Below are positions 17,826 through 27,604 of a stretch of 64,000 nt of DNA, one piece after another. Location of the stretch: contig JACPDN010000006.1 of the NCBI GenBank assembly GCA_016183985.1, positions 1,054,001 through 1,118,000 of the forward strand, written 5' to 3'. Position numbers and translations under genes: made by a program. This stretch comes from Pseudomonadota bacterium. Lineage in GTDB: Bacteria > Pseudomonadota > Alphaproteobacteria > Dongiales > Dongiaceae. The notes below the pieces were generated by a model, which saw only the letters and a list, made by a program, of their open reading frames with translations, made no database searches and was not told the origin of the DNA. Every line of letters begins with the position of its first letter. The stretch's first letter is position 1.

Positions 17826-20681
17826 TCAGTAAAGCCCCGAATCCCCGCCGGAACTGGCAGGTGGCGGGACAAGGACCGGTGCCTGCTGCTGCGCCGGATA
17901 AGGTTGCGGTTGCTGGTTCGGTACGGCACCAGGGACTGGATTCGCCGGCACGGGGTTCACCGGCACCGGCTGGCCGGGCGGAATAACCATGGGCTGTTGC
18001 TGCTGGTATTGCGGCTGCTGCTGGTAATTGGGCTGGCCATAGACCGGCGCTTGCCCATATCCCGGTTGCTGGCCATAGGCGGGTTGTTGCCCGTAGGCCG
18101 GCTGCTGCTGCTGCTGCCCGCCCTGATAGACGCCGGTCGAATCGATGATGGTCGTCCCGCTGTCGTTATAGACGCCCTGATTGCCGTAAGGATTGCCGAA
18201 GGGGCCGGTCGGGATGACCGAGCCATAGCCCGCATCCTGTCCGTAATTGGCATAGCCTTCGATGATCTGCTGCTGGCCCGTGGGTTCGGTGCCGGGCTTG
18301 AAGGCTTCCCAGATGGCAAGCCCTTCGTCGCCGGCCTGCCAGCGTTCTCCGGTCTTCTCGTTGACCTTCACGAGACGGACCCCTGGCGGAACGCGGAACG
18401 GTGTTGCCGGCTTGTCCTTCAGCGCCTCGATCATGAAGTCGCGGAAGATCGGCGCCGACAAGCGGCCGCCGGTCGCCTTGGCACCCAGCGAGCGCGGCTG
18501 ATCGAAGCCGAGATAGACGCCGGCCACGAGATCCGGCGAGAAGCCGATGAACCACACGTCGCGGCCGTCATTGGTGGTACCGGTCTTGCCGGCAAGCGGC
18601 TTGCCGACGGCCTTCACCGCCGAACCGGTGCCGCGCTGAACGACGCCTTCCATCATCGAAACCATCTGATAGGCGTTGGCGGGATCGAGAACCTGCGGAC
18701 GATCGTCCGGCAGTTCCGGCGGCGGCGAGCCATCATAATTCGCCAGCGTGCAGCCGTCGCATTTGCGCTCGTCGTGGCGATAGATGGTCCAGCCCTGCGC
18801 ATCCTGGACGCGGTCGATGAAGGTGGGGATCACCTTCTTGCCGCCATTGACGATCTCGGCATAGGCGCCGACCATCCTGAGCGCCGTCGTTTCCTGGGCA
18901 CCCAGCGACATGGCCAGCGTCTGCTGCAGCTTGTCGACGACACCCAGGCGTTCAGCCACTTCGGCAACCTTCGCCATGCCAATGGTCTGCGCCATGCGGA
19001 TGGTCATCAGGTTGCGCGAATGCTGGAGGCCCTGGCGCATCGTGGCCGGCCCGAGGAAGTTCTTCTCGAAGTTCTCCGGCTGCCACAGCGGCAGGCCCGG
19101 GCCTTGATCGATGGCGATCGGCGCGTCGAGAATGATGGTCGAGGGCGTATAGCCCGCCTCAAGCGCCGAGAGATAGACGATCGGCTTGAAGGATGAGCCC
19201 GGCTGGCGCATCGCCTGGGTGGCGCGGTTGAATTCGCTCTGCTTGTAGGACCAGCCACCGGTCATCGCGAGAACGCGGCCGGTATGCGGATCCATGGCAA
19301 TGAGGGCACCGGAGATTTCCGGCACCTGGCGCAGCAGGTAGACCGGCAGGCCCTCTTCTTTCTGCTGTTTTTCGGTCCCGGTCGTGGTGCTGAGATCCTC
19401 GACGTCGTCGGCCTTGTCCTTGTCGGAGACCTTGGCCTCGACGGCAATGACGTCACCGATCTTGAAGACGTCCTCCGCACTCTTCACGGCCGGGCCGACT
19501 TTGCCTTCGGCCGAGCGGCGGCGTGCCCAGGCGAGGTCTTCGAGCTCGATGAGGCCCTGGCTGCCATCGATGAAGCCGATTTTGGCCTCGCCCTTCGCGA
19601 TCTCCAGCACCATGGCAGGCTTCCAGTCGTAGAGCCAGGGCACATTGCCAAGCTTGGCCAGCGTCTTCTGCCAATCGTCGAGGCTGTCGGCATGGCCAAG
19701 CGGCCCGCGATAGCCCTGCGTGCGGTCATAGGACACGAGATGCTTGTGCAGCACCTTGTCGGCGATCTCCTGCAAGTTCGCATCGACCGTCGCCTTGACG
19801 GTCAGGCCCTTCTTGTAAAGCCCGTCCTCGCCGAAGCGCTGCACCAGTTCGCGCCGCACTTCCTCGGCGAAGTAATCGGCTTCGAAGCGCTCGCCGGTGC
19901 TGCGCGCGCGTTGCAGCAGCGGGGTTGCCGTCGCCTCTTGCGCTTCCTGGTCCGAAATGTGGCCGTCTTCCAACATGCGCGAGATGACCCAATCGCGCCG
20001 CGACTTGGCAGCGTCGGGGAATTTGGTCATCGAATAGTTATTGGGGGCCTTCGGCAGAGCGGCGAGATAGGCCGCCTCGGCGACGCTGAGCTCGTCGAGC
20101 GACTTGTTGAAGTAATTGAGCGCCGCGGCAGCGACACCGTAATTCCCCTGCCCCAGATAGATCTGGTTGAGATAGAGCTCGAGGATGCGGTCCTTTGAAA
20201 AGGCCTTCTCGATGCGCAAGGCGAGGATCGCTTCCTTGATCTTGCGGTCGATCGAGCGCTCGTTGGTGAGGAGGAAGTTCTTCGTCACCTGCTGCGTGAT
20301 GGTCGAGGCGCCGACCGGCCGCTTGTCCGAGCCGTAATTCTTCAGATTGACGAGGATGGCGTTGATGAGGCCCGGAATGTCGATGCCGGCATGGCTGTAG
20401 AACGACTTGTCCTCGGCAGCGAGGAAGGCATTGATGACGCGCTTGGGGATGACCTTGATCGGCACGAAGACGCGGTTCTCGACGGCGTATTCCGCAAGCA
20501 ACCGGCCGTCACCGGCATAGACGCGGGTCGTGACCGGGGGATCATAGGCCGCGAGCTGGTAGTAATCCGGCAGGCCCTGCGAGTAGTGCTCGTAAACCAA
20601 CCAGGCACCGATGGCGCCGATAGTCGCCAGCACCATGAAGATACCGACGAAAAAAGAAAGGAGACGCGTCAATCGGTTCAT
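17826..20681 (-). CDS. mrcA: Penicillin-binding protein 1A (class A)
   Basis: A 951-residue bifunctional peptidoglycan synthase. One membrane segment (about 7-30); GT51 glycosyltransferase with AAEDKSFYSHAGID and GASTITQQVTKNF (about 90-140); transpeptidase with the active serine in SSFK (QPGSSFKPI), SRN, and KTGTTNDGRD. The last ~130 residues form an unusual Gln/Tyr/Pro-rich tail (repeats of the AYGQQP type) that ends in Ser-Gly-rich sequence. Acts in the periplasm on septal or lateral wall. Same strand and next to the amidase; both lie in the prfB-mrcA-amidase-rne block typical of alphaproteobacteria. Confidence 0.95.
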   Translation of the reverse strand: MNRLTRLLSFFVGIFMVLATIGAIGAWLVYEHYSQGLPDYYQLAAYDPPVTTRVYAGDGRLLAEYAVENRVFVPIKVIPKRVINAFLAAEDKSFYSHAGIDIPGLINAILVNLKNYGSDKRPVGASTITQQVTKNFLLTNERSIDRKIKEAILALRIEKAFSKDRILELYLNQIYLGQGNYGVAAAALNYFNKSLDELSVAEAAYLAALPKAPNNYSMTKFPDAAKSRRDWVISRMLEDGHISDQEAQEATATPLLQRARSTGERFEADYFAEEVRRELVQRFGEDGLYKKGLTVKATVDANLQEIADKVLHKHLVSYDRTQGYRGPLGHADSLDDWQKTLAKLGNVPWLYDWKPAMVLEIAKGEAKIGFIDGSQGLIELEDLAWARRRSAEGKVGPAVKSAEDVFKIGDVIAVEAKVSDKDKADDVEDLSTTTGTEKQQKEEGLPVYLLRQVPEISGALIAMDPHTGRVLAMTGGWSYKQSEFNRATQAMRQPGSSFKPIVYLSALEAGYTPSTIILDAPIAIDQGPGLPLWQPENFEKNFLGPATMRQGLQHSRNLMTIRMAQTIGMAKVAEVAERLGVVDKLQQTLAMSLGAQETTALRMVGAYAEIVNGGKKVIPTFIDRVQDAQGWTIYRHDERKCDGCTLANYDGSPPPELPDDRPQVLDPANAYQMVSMMEGVVQRGTGSAVKAVGKPLAGKTGTTNDGRDVWFIGFSPDLVAGVYLGFDQPRSLGAKATGGRLSAPIFRDFMIEALKDKPATPFRVPPGVRLVKVNEKTGERWQAGDEGLAIWEAFKPGTEPTGQQQIIEGYANYGQDAGYGSVIPTGPFGNPYGNQGVYNDSGTTIIDSTGVYQGGQQQQQPAYGQQPAYGQQPGYGQAPVYGQPNYQQQPQYQQQQPMVIPPGQPVPVNPVPANPVPGAVPNQQPQPYPAQQQAPVLVPPPASSGGDSGLY

Positions 20682-20908
20682 AATCGGCTTTTCGTTGCAG
20701 GGTCAATTTTCAATGCAGGGTCGGGCGGGCGTCCCGTTTCCACGGCCCGTCATAAGCCGCTTCGCGTAAGGCAGGGATGCCGCAAGATCAAGGCAATTTT
20801 ACGACCTTTGGGCGCAGACCGCCCCGATCCGGATCAAGCCATCATGCATTATCGGCAGAGCTTCGGGAAATCGTTCCGCACCAATAGGTTATGGAATTGT
20901 TGCCCGGA

Positions 20909-22381
20909 TCACGTCCGTTTGATGCTGTCCTGCCAGTCAAAGAACGCCTGAATCGCACGGGAAATGGCCTGGGCGAGGCCTTTCTGGTGGGATTTATTGG
21001 TGAGGAGCCGCTGGTCCTCATCCGACGAGATATAGCCCATTTCGAGGAGAACCGACGGCACATCCGGCGCTTTGAGAACAGCGAAGCCGGCAAAGCGGTG
21101 GCTCTGCTCCAGCATCAAAGTGTCCCTCTTGAGGGATTTCACCAGCATCTTGGCAAAGCGCGCTGAGAGATTGGTGGTTTCCCGCTGCGCAAGGTCGATG
21201 AGGATGCCCGTCACCACCTTGCTTTCATTGGTGAGATCGACGCCGGCAATGACGTCCGACTTGTTTTCCTTGGCCGCCAGCGCCTCCGCCTCAGAATCCG
21301 AAGCGTTTTCGGAAAGCGTATATACCGAGGCGCCGCGTGTCTTGGAATTGGCGTGGCTGTCGGCATGGAGCGAGATGAAGAGCTCGGCGGAATCGTCCCG
21401 CGCCAGCTTGAAGCGGTCGCGCAAGGGGATATAGACGTCCTTGTCACGGGTCAGCTCGACCCGGAAACGTCCCGTAGCCAGCAATTCCTTCTTCAGCGCC
21501 CTGGCAACCGCCAAGGTAATGGTCTTTTCCATCGTGCCGTTGCCGATGGCGCCAGGATCGATACCGCCATGGCCGGGATCGATGATGATGAGCGGCTTGC
21601 GCTTCGCATTCTTCTTCAGCGCCTGATCGCCCGGCTTCAGGGTGGGCACCAGGATCGCCGCGTCATTGGGTTCGGCCTTGGGAACGGCGATTTCGTCGCT
21701 GGATTTGGCCGCAACCTGGACCGCCATCGGATCGGGATCGGCACTGGGGCCCCCGCTGCTTTCACCTGAGCCACTGTCGACCGGCCCCTCCTGTGCCAGG
21801 GCTGGCTGCTTTGCCGCGACGACCTTGGTCGTTGACCCCGGGGTCGTCGGCTCCGGGGTCGTTGACTCCGGCACGGCCGACCCGTCACTGGCAAAAAGGG
21901 TGCGCTTGATCTGTCCTCGGAAGGTCGCCTCGTCACTGGGCTTCAGATCGATCAGCAGCCGGCGCGGCAGCTTTTCGGTCTTGTCGACCAGGGTCACTTG
22001 GGCGACCGTCGCCGGGGCCGCCAGATCGAGCACAATGCGCGAAGTGCCGACCTTGAAGAGGCCATAGCGCATGGCGGCGACCAGCCCCCGCCCCTGCAGC
22101 TTGCGCCCGGCCGGGATCTGCCAATCCACCTCGTCGAGGTCGATGACGACACGCTGCGGATCGGCCAGCGCAAAGACCTTGAAGCCGGCCTGAGCGGTGA
22201 GGTCGAGGACGACTCGCGTGAGTTCCGGCTCGACCCCCAGCTTGGCGTCCGTGACGGCAGGTTTGGCCCAGGCCCCGGGGATCGCCAGCAACAAGGCAGC
22301 CAGCAACAGCCCGATAAACGTCAGGCCGGCAAATTGCAGGCGAACGCGCTGCGGCGCGATAAAAATTAGGCTCTTCCGCAT
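20909..22381 (-). CDS. amiC: N-acetylmuramoyl-L-alanine amidase with AMIN domain (AmiC-like)
   Basis: A 490-residue periplasmic amidase that splits daughter-cell wall. N-terminal signal segment, AMIN domain (about 40-150) for wall targeting, a disordered Pro/Ser/Thr-rich linker, then Amidase_3: zinc-site motifs IIDPGHGGIDPGAIG, the glutamate in MEKTITLAVA, LFISLHADS, and LEMGYIS. I start at MRKSLIF; 27 codons upstream also stay open but contain no signal and start weakly. Divergent from rne across a long gap; probably activated by EnvC-like partners (family knowledge). Confidence 0.9.
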   Translation of the reverse strand: MRKSLIFIAPQRVRLQFAGLTFIGLLLAALLLAIPGAWAKPAVTDAKLGVEPELTRVVLDLTAQAGFKVFALADPQRVVIDLDEVDWQIPAGRKLQGRGLVAAMRYGLFKVGTSRIVLDLAAPATVAQVTLVDKTEKLPRRLLIDLKPSDEATFRGQIKRTLFASDGSAVPESTTPEPTTPGSTTKVVAAKQPALAQEGPVDSGSGESSGGPSADPDPMAVQVAAKSSDEIAVPKAEPNDAAILVPTLKPGDQALKKNAKRKPLIIIDPGHGGIDPGAIGNGTMEKTITLAVARALKKELLATGRFRVELTRDKDVYIPLRDRFKLARDDSAELFISLHADSHANSKTRGASVYTLSENASDSEAEALAAKENKSDVIAGVDLTNESKVVTGILIDLAQRETTNLSARFAKMLVKSLKRDTLMLEQSHRFAGFAVLKAPDVPSVLLEMGYISSDEDQRLLTNKSHQKGLAQAISRAIQAFFDWQDSIKRT

Positions 22382-22776
22382 GTTGCCGGTTCGTTGCGTG
22401 AATCTCTCGCAATATAATGCTGTAACTAGCTGAAAGGCAACAAGATATTGAAATTGCCTCAAAAATGGGCATCTTGCCGGGGTCGGCGAGGCCAGCAGAT
22501 GGTGATCGCCCGGGAAGCGGGCAATTGCAGTTGTGTTGCTGGTCGACGGCCAGTATGGTGACGTTCCGCGACTGTTCGGATCGCCTCAAACCGCCGGAAT
22601 CGGCCGGCTGGGGATCGAATCGACGGTTGGTCGTGAACCTGGCAATCGACCGCCAACTGCCCTGAATATTGGATTCCGGGGCCGGGCGAGAACCAGGCAG
22701 CGCTTACGCAGGACAAGGTCGCTCCCGACCTGAGACGGACCGGAGCCGAGGCTTGTTCTGTAGCAAAAACAACAGG
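22382..22776. other. Intergenic region between the amidase gene and rne
   Basis: About 400 bp between divergent genes. No coding region is supported. The rne promoter is at its right end; amidase promoter elements could not be pinned down. The long leader region may hold elements for RNase E feedback, known for enterobacterial rne, but no specific structure was recognised. Confidence 0.4.
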
Positions 22777-22805
22777 TTGACATGACGCCACCCTGCCATT
22801 CAATA
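22777..22805 (+). promoter_or_regulatory. Putative sigma-70 promoter of rne
   Basis: TTGACA (22777-22782), 17 nt, TCAATA (22800-22805). The -35 is a perfect match. The transcript would start near 22812 and leave about 60 nt of leader before the ATG. Confidence 0.6.
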
Positions 22806-22872
22806 ACCCTTTTCGCGCCGCCGATCGCTGTGGAAGTGATCGACGCTGGGCGCGTCACGGAGCTTTACATCT

Positions 22873-25800
22873 ATGACCAAAATTATGCTGATCGACGCCA
22901 CCCACCCGGAAGAAACCCGCGTCGCGGTGGTGGACGGCCGCAGGCTTGAAGAGTTCGACGTCGAGGTCGCCAGCCGGCACCCGCTCAAAGGCAATATCTA
23001 TCTCGCCAAGGTAACCAGGGTCGAACCGTCCCTGCAGGCCGCCTTCGTTGAATATGGCGGCAACCGCCACGGCTTCCTGGCCTTCAGCGAAATCCATCCC
23101 GATTATTACCGCATCCCGGTCGCCGACCGTGAGGCGCTGATGCGCGAGGATATCGAGGAGGCAGAAGAGGAAGAGCAACGCCGTGGGCGCCGCCGCGACC
23201 GCAACCGCCGCCGCGATCGGCCGCAGCGCGGGAATGCCGCAGAAGACGGCACCCATGCGGAAGCCGCCGACGAGCATGATCACCACGCCCATGATGACCA
23301 CGATCATGATCATCACGACCATGATCACGACCATGACCATGACCATGACCATGGCGAGGATCTGCACGCCGACGAGGCCGTGCCCGGTGAGTCCGAGGGC
23401 GATCACGCTCCGGAAGCCGCCGCCACGGACGATGAGCATGTCGAAACCGCGCAAGTCATGCCGCTTTCGGCGGGTCACGACAGCCTGCGCAGCGAGCCAG
23501 TGGCTGATGCGGTCGAACCGGCTGCCCCGGTCGAAGCCGCCCCGGCAGAAGATTGGGCCGGGCGCCCCGCCCCCATCGAGACGGCCGAACCGGTTGCCCA
23601 AATCATCGATTTTCCGGCGAGCCCGGCGACGGATGAGGCTGCCTACCAGGCCGTGAGCGATACCCTCGACGCAGAAGTTCCGGCAGCACCCCAGGGCGAT
23701 ATCGTCGAGGTCGTGCAGCCGCCCGAAGTCATCGATACGGTCGGTGGCGAAGAGCCGAGCCAGAACGATGACGCCGAGGAGGATGACGAGGAGGAAGGTG
23801 ATTCCGACCGCCGCCGCCGCCAGCGCCATCTGCGCCGCTACAAGATCCAGGAAGTCATCAAGCGCCGCCAGATCCTGCTGGTGCAGGTGACGAAGGAAGA
23901 GCGCGGCAATAAGGGCGCCGCCCTCACCACCTATCTGTCGCTCGCCGGCCGCTATTGCGTGCTGATGCCCAACACCGATCGCGGTGGCGGTATCTCGCGC
24001 CGCATCACCTCGGTCTCCGACCGGAAACGCCTGAAGTCGATCGTCGACGAACTGGATCCGCCGGAAGGCATGGCGGTCATCGTGCGCACCGCCGGCATGG
24101 AACGCCAGCGCAGCGAGATCAAGCGCGACTTCGAATATCTGCTGCGTCTGTGGGACGAAATCCGCGAGAACACCCTGCGCTCTTCCGCGCCGTCGCTGAT
24201 CTACGAAGAAGCCAGCCTCATCAAGCGCTCGATCCGCGACCTTTATACGCGGGATATCGGCGACATCGTGGTGGCGGGCGGCGACGCCTTTAAGTCGGCG
24301 CGTTCCTTCATGCGCATGCTGGCCCCGGGCCATGCCAAGCGCGTGCAATTCTACCGCGATTCTTCGGTGCCGCTGTTTCAGCGCTATCAGATCGAAAGCC
24401 AGATCGCGGCGATCCATCACCCGATCGTCAATCTGCGTTCGGGCGGCTACATCGTCATCAACCAGACCGAGGCGTTGGTCGCGGTCGATGTGAACTCCGG
24501 CCGTTCGACGCGCGAGCGCAATATCGAGGAAACGGCACTTCGCACCAATCTGGAGGCGGCCGAGGAGGTCGCGCGCCAGTTGCGTCTTCGCGATCTTGCT
24601 GGCCTGATCGTCATCGACTTCATCGACATGGATGAGGGGCGCAACAACGCCGCCGTCGAACGCCGCATGAAGGAAGCTTTGCGCAACGACCGAGCGCGCA
24701 TCCAGATCGGCCGCATTTCGTCCTTCGGCCTGCTCGAGATGTCGCGCCAGCGCCTGCATGCGAGCCTGCAGGAAGCCTCGACCGAAATCTGCCCGCATTG
24801 CCACGGCACCGGCCGCATGCGGTCGGTGGATTCGACGGCTCTTCATGTGCTGCGCATGGTCGAGGAAGAAATCACCCGCAATGCCGCGCCAGGCGTCTCG
24901 GTCTTCGTGCCGTCAGCCGTGGCGCTCTATATCCTCAACCAGAAGCGTCACGCCCTGGCGCAGCTCGAGCTGCGGCGCGGCGTTCGGATCTATCTCAACG
25001 CCGATGATGAGCTGACGCCGCCCGACTATCGTCTGGAACGCATCAAGTTGTTGGCGCCGGGCGAAGAATTGCCGCCGGCCCCCGAACCGCAGCCGATTGA
25101 GATCGATTTCGACGAGAGTGAAGACGAGAACTACGTCGACGAGGTCGAGGAGACCGAAGCGGCGGTCGAAACGGATAACGATGCCGGCGAAGCAGAGGGC
25201 GAAGATTCTGCGTCCGTTGCCGAAGACGGTGGTGAACGCCAGGGTCGCCGGCGCCGGCGCCGTCGTCGCGGTCGTGGCGGTAAATTCCAGGCCGATGAAT
25301 TCACCGAACAGACGGAAGGCACGCCGACGGAAGGTGAAGCTGATGGCGAGGCGCAAGCGCGTCGTCCGGCCGAATCCGACGATGCCGATGACGATGCCGA
25401 TGCAGCCGAAGACGGTGACGATCAGGCCGATGGCGACGAAGGCTCGGATGACACCAACGAAGGCGCCGCAGAGGGCGACGAACCGCGCCGCCGCCGCCGC
25501 CGCGGTCGCCGTGGCGGTCGCCGTCGCTCGCGCCGCCCGCAGGACGGTACATCGCAAGATGGTCAGACCGATGAGCCGCAGGTTGCTGGCGATGTCGCCG
25601 GTTTTGGCGAACAGCCGGACGTTCCAGGCGATGCCGCTGCCCTGCCGCCGCAATGGCGTGCCGAGGAATCCGCTGTTCAACCCGCGGTCGCCGCAACCGA
25701 CGAGGTGACCGGGGCTGGCGATGTGGCCACGGAACGTCCGCGCCGGCCGCGCCGGCCGCGCCGCGAACGCGATGCGCCAGTCGTTTCGGAAAGTGCTGCT

Positions 25801-26007
25801 GCGGAAGCCGCGCCGGCGGCGATTGCGCCGCTGGCAGAACCAGCGGCGCCGGCAAGCCCGGCAGCACCCGCTGGCGAGCTGGCACTGGCCGAGCGCTCCG
25901 TCACGGTGATCGAAGTGAAGGATAGCGGCGAAGCCGTTGCCGCATCGGTCGAGGATGACCCCAATCAGCCCAAGAAGCGCGGCTGGTGGCGCCGCCTCAT
26001 CGAATAG
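22873..26007 (+). CDS. rne: Ribonuclease E
   Basis: A 1044-residue endoribonuclease of the degradosome for rRNA and mRNA processing. Order: S1 start (about 35-75), a long acidic/basic insert with a His-Asp tract (134-160), S1 resumption near 340, 5' sensor, DNase-I-like catalytic part with VDVNSGRS and IVIDFIDMDEG, Zn-link ICPHCHGTGR, then a disordered C-terminal half rich in acidic blocks and Arg-rich RNA-binding patches and ending in Trp-rich KKRGWWRRLIE. The inserted S1 is usual in alphaproteobacteria; the His-Asp run is odd. A perfect hairpin terminator follows. Confidence 0.95.
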   Translation: MTKIMLIDATHPEETRVAVVDGRRLEEFDVEVASRHPLKGNIYLAKVTRVEPSLQAAFVEYGGNRHGFLAFSEIHPDYYRIPVADREALMREDIEEAEEEEQRRGRRRDRNRRRDRPQRGNAAEDGTHAEAADEHDHHAHDDHDHDHHDHDHDHDHDHDHGEDLHADEAVPGESEGDHAPEAAATDDEHVETAQVMPLSAGHDSLRSEPVADAVEPAAPVEAAPAEDWAGRPAPIETAEPVAQIIDFPASPATDEAAYQAVSDTLDAEVPAAPQGDIVEVVQPPEVIDTVGGEEPSQNDDAEEDDEEEGDSDRRRRQRHLRRYKIQEVIKRRQILLVQVTKEERGNKGAALTTYLSLAGRYCVLMPNTDRGGGISRRITSVSDRKRLKSIVDELDPPEGMAVIVRTAGMERQRSEIKRDFEYLLRLWDEIRENTLRSSAPSLIYEEASLIKRSIRDLYTRDIGDIVVAGGDAFKSARSFMRMLAPGHAKRVQFYRDSSVPLFQRYQIESQIAAIHHPIVNLRSGGYIVINQTEALVAVDVNSGRSTRERNIEETALRTNLEAAEEVARQLRLRDLAGLIVIDFIDMDEGRNNAAVERRMKEALRNDRARIQIGRISSFGLLEMSRQRLHASLQEASTEICPHCHGTGRMRSVDSTALHVLRMVEEEITRNAAPGVSVFVPSAVALYILNQKRHALAQLELRRGVRIYLNADDELTPPDYRLERIKLLAPGEELPPAPEPQPIEIDFDESEDENYVDEVEETEAAVETDNDAGEAEGEDSASVAEDGGERQGRRRRRRRRGRGGKFQADEFTEQTEGTPTEGEADGEAQARRPAESDDADDDADAAEDGDDQADGDEGSDDTNEGAAEGDEPRRRRRRGRRGGRRRSRRPQDGTSQDGQTDEPQVAGDVAGFGEQPDVPGDAAALPPQWRAEESAVQPAVAATDEVTGAGDVATERPRRPRRPRRERDAPVVSESAAAEAAPAAIAPLAEPAAPASPAAPAGELALAERSVTVIEVKDSGEAVAASVEDDPNQPKKRGWWRRLIE
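23329..23352 (+). repeat. In-frame GACCAT hexanucleotide repeat in rne
   Basis: Four perfect GACCAT units encode Asp-His pairs and end a longer degenerate tract (from about 23269) of GAT/CAT-type codons. Such a tract can slip in replication, so the number of Asp-His pairs may differ between strains. Confidence 0.85.
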
Positions 26008-26030
26008 CGCTCACGATATATCTTGAACGC

Positions 26031-26066
26031 AACAAGGCCTGATCGGATCGATCAGGCCTTGTTCGT
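26031..26066 (+). terminator. Rho-independent terminator of rne
   Basis: A perfect 14-bp stem (AACAAGGCCTGATC with GATCAGGCCTTGTT, 5-nt loop) followed by CGTTT, 24 nt after the rne stop. A GC-rich imperfect repeat (26092-26130) separates it from the convergent gene. Confidence 0.85.
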
Positions 26067-26163
26067 TTAGAGCGTTTCATGACGTGGTGGAAAACACCCC
26101 GCCCCTCTCCCTACTATCGTGGGGCGAGGGGTAACACTCGATTCTAGGAAGACCGGAAATACT

Positions 26164-27402
26164 CTAGGCAGCTGGCGCCTTTCCCTGCGCCATGGCGTCG
26201 AGCAGGCGCCCCTGGAACAGCGATATGCCGAGCTTGCCGCCGATCTCCAGCCCCTGTTCGGAATCGACGCGGCACAGGATGATCCGCTCGCGCCCGAAAC
26301 GTTCAACCGCCGCCTGCATGCGCTCCAATTGCGAGGTCTCGCAATCGTCATAAAGCGCCGGCGTCCAGATCACCTTGATCAAGTCAACATTGAGCTGATC
26401 GCGATCGAGTTGCGGCAGTTGCTGGTACTTCACCTGATCGAGAATAATCTTGTAGCCACGCTCTTTCAGGAAGTCGCGGGCGAAGAAGAAATCCTCCGGC
26501 TCGCTGTAGAAGTCGATCGCCGGCAATTCGATGGCAAGGGGTCCGCGATCCTTGTTGTTGGTGGCCCGGTCGAAATCGAGAAATTCCTGGGTCAGCAGCG
26601 TGGCAAGCGACAGGTTGAGGCTCGCATTCTTGAGCATCGGCTGATAGTCCTGCCGCGGCATCAGCGCCAGCATGCGGGCATCGAGCACGCGCGCCAGATG
26701 CTGGAACAACCATTTGTCGCCCGTGACGTTGTAGCCGGGTGCCACGGTCTGGGCGAGAAACGGCATCGAGAAAAAGAGCTCGGTGAGGATCGGTGCCGGT
26801 TTGACACCAGGGATGATGGCAAAGACCTGCTGGCGTCGCAGCACATTGGCAAGATCGGCACTGACGATGGCCTTCTCCAATTTCTCCAGGATGGCCGGGC
26901 TGATCAATTGCCCGCGTCCCTCGTCGAACCCACCGGTCTTTGCCGCTGCCGCCGCCTGGGAATTGGCCTTGCGGCGATCTTCCAAATGGCCGCGCGCCAC
27001 GCCGACGAACTGTTCCCATTCCAGCTCGATATCGTACCAGGTGGCAAAGGCCGGTGGTCGGCGCGACGGGCTGGGCGGCGCCGAGAACAGCGGATCGTCC
27101 TTGAACATCTGTTTGATGTGACGGACGTAAGTATCGATATCGTCTTCGCGCGCGCCCTTGGTCAGGGCAACGACGTCGTTGTTCCACAGCTGGTAGATGC
27201 CGGCTTCGAAGCGCTGCACCAACGGCTCCAGGACTTGCTTCACGATGCGGATGTGATGCAGCCGCTGGTTATAAGGCCTTAGCTGCGAAAGATGTATCTG
27301 TACCGCGCGACGGCCGGCGCGATGGCGCTCCAGCCGCTCGGCATAATCGACGAGCAATTCTTCATCCGTCGTCGTGCGCCCGTCCTTTGCCCGCTCATTC
27401 AT
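26164..27402 (-). CDS. Degenerate GGDEF-EAL-like protein
   Basis: A 412-residue soluble protein. Residues ~35-115 read like a decayed GGDEF domain (AGIYQLWNNDVVALTKG; KQMFKDDPLF) and ~200-410 like an EAL domain: LNLSLATLLTQEFLDF, IELPAIDFY, the DLIKV segment, and GISLFQGRLLD at the end. The catalytic EAL (E-x-L) entry motif and the DD dyad (here DQVKY) are missing, so it probably binds but does not cleave c-di-GMP, or only docks proteins. No membrane segment. It lies downstream of the LapG-like protease on the same strand. Start MNERAKDG preferred over an upstream frame extension. Confidence 0.65.
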   Translation of the reverse strand: MNERAKDGRTTTDEELLVDYAERLERHRAGRRAVQIHLSQLRPYNQRLHHIRIVKQVLEPLVQRFEAGIYQLWNNDVVALTKGAREDDIDTYVRHIKQMFKDDPLFSAPPSPSRRPPAFATWYDIELEWEQFVGVARGHLEDRRKANSQAAAAAKTGGFDEGRGQLISPAILEKLEKAIVSADLANVLRRQQVFAIIPGVKPAPILTELFFSMPFLAQTVAPGYNVTGDKWLFQHLARVLDARMLALMPRQDYQPMLKNASLNLSLATLLTQEFLDFDRATNNKDRGPLAIELPAIDFYSEPEDFFFARDFLKERGYKIILDQVKYQQLPQLDRDQLNVDLIKVIWTPALYDDCETSQLERMQAAVERFGRERIILCRVDSEQGLEIGGKLGISLFQGRLLDAMAQGKAPAA

Positions 27403-27604
27403 CCCCCAACCCCCAAGTTGATCCCGGCCCCAAGCTAATCCCCGCCGCAAGTCGATTCCTGGCCGATCGCCCCGGCCGGTAAGCTGTGCAATCCCCTGAA
27501 TGGCGGCAACCGACCGGCCATCGGCATACGGCTTTTATTCCCGCAGCTCTGCCGCATTAACCACGGCTTCGCTAACCTTATACGCTAATTTTAAGAATTG
27601 CGCT

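Noticed and set aside
23269-23352. CRISPR-like array at the GACCAT repeat
   Set aside because: Short, in-frame coding repeat without spacers.
22855-24846. Long antisense frame across rne
   Set aside because: The sense strand is clear RNase E; this is a composition-driven shadow.
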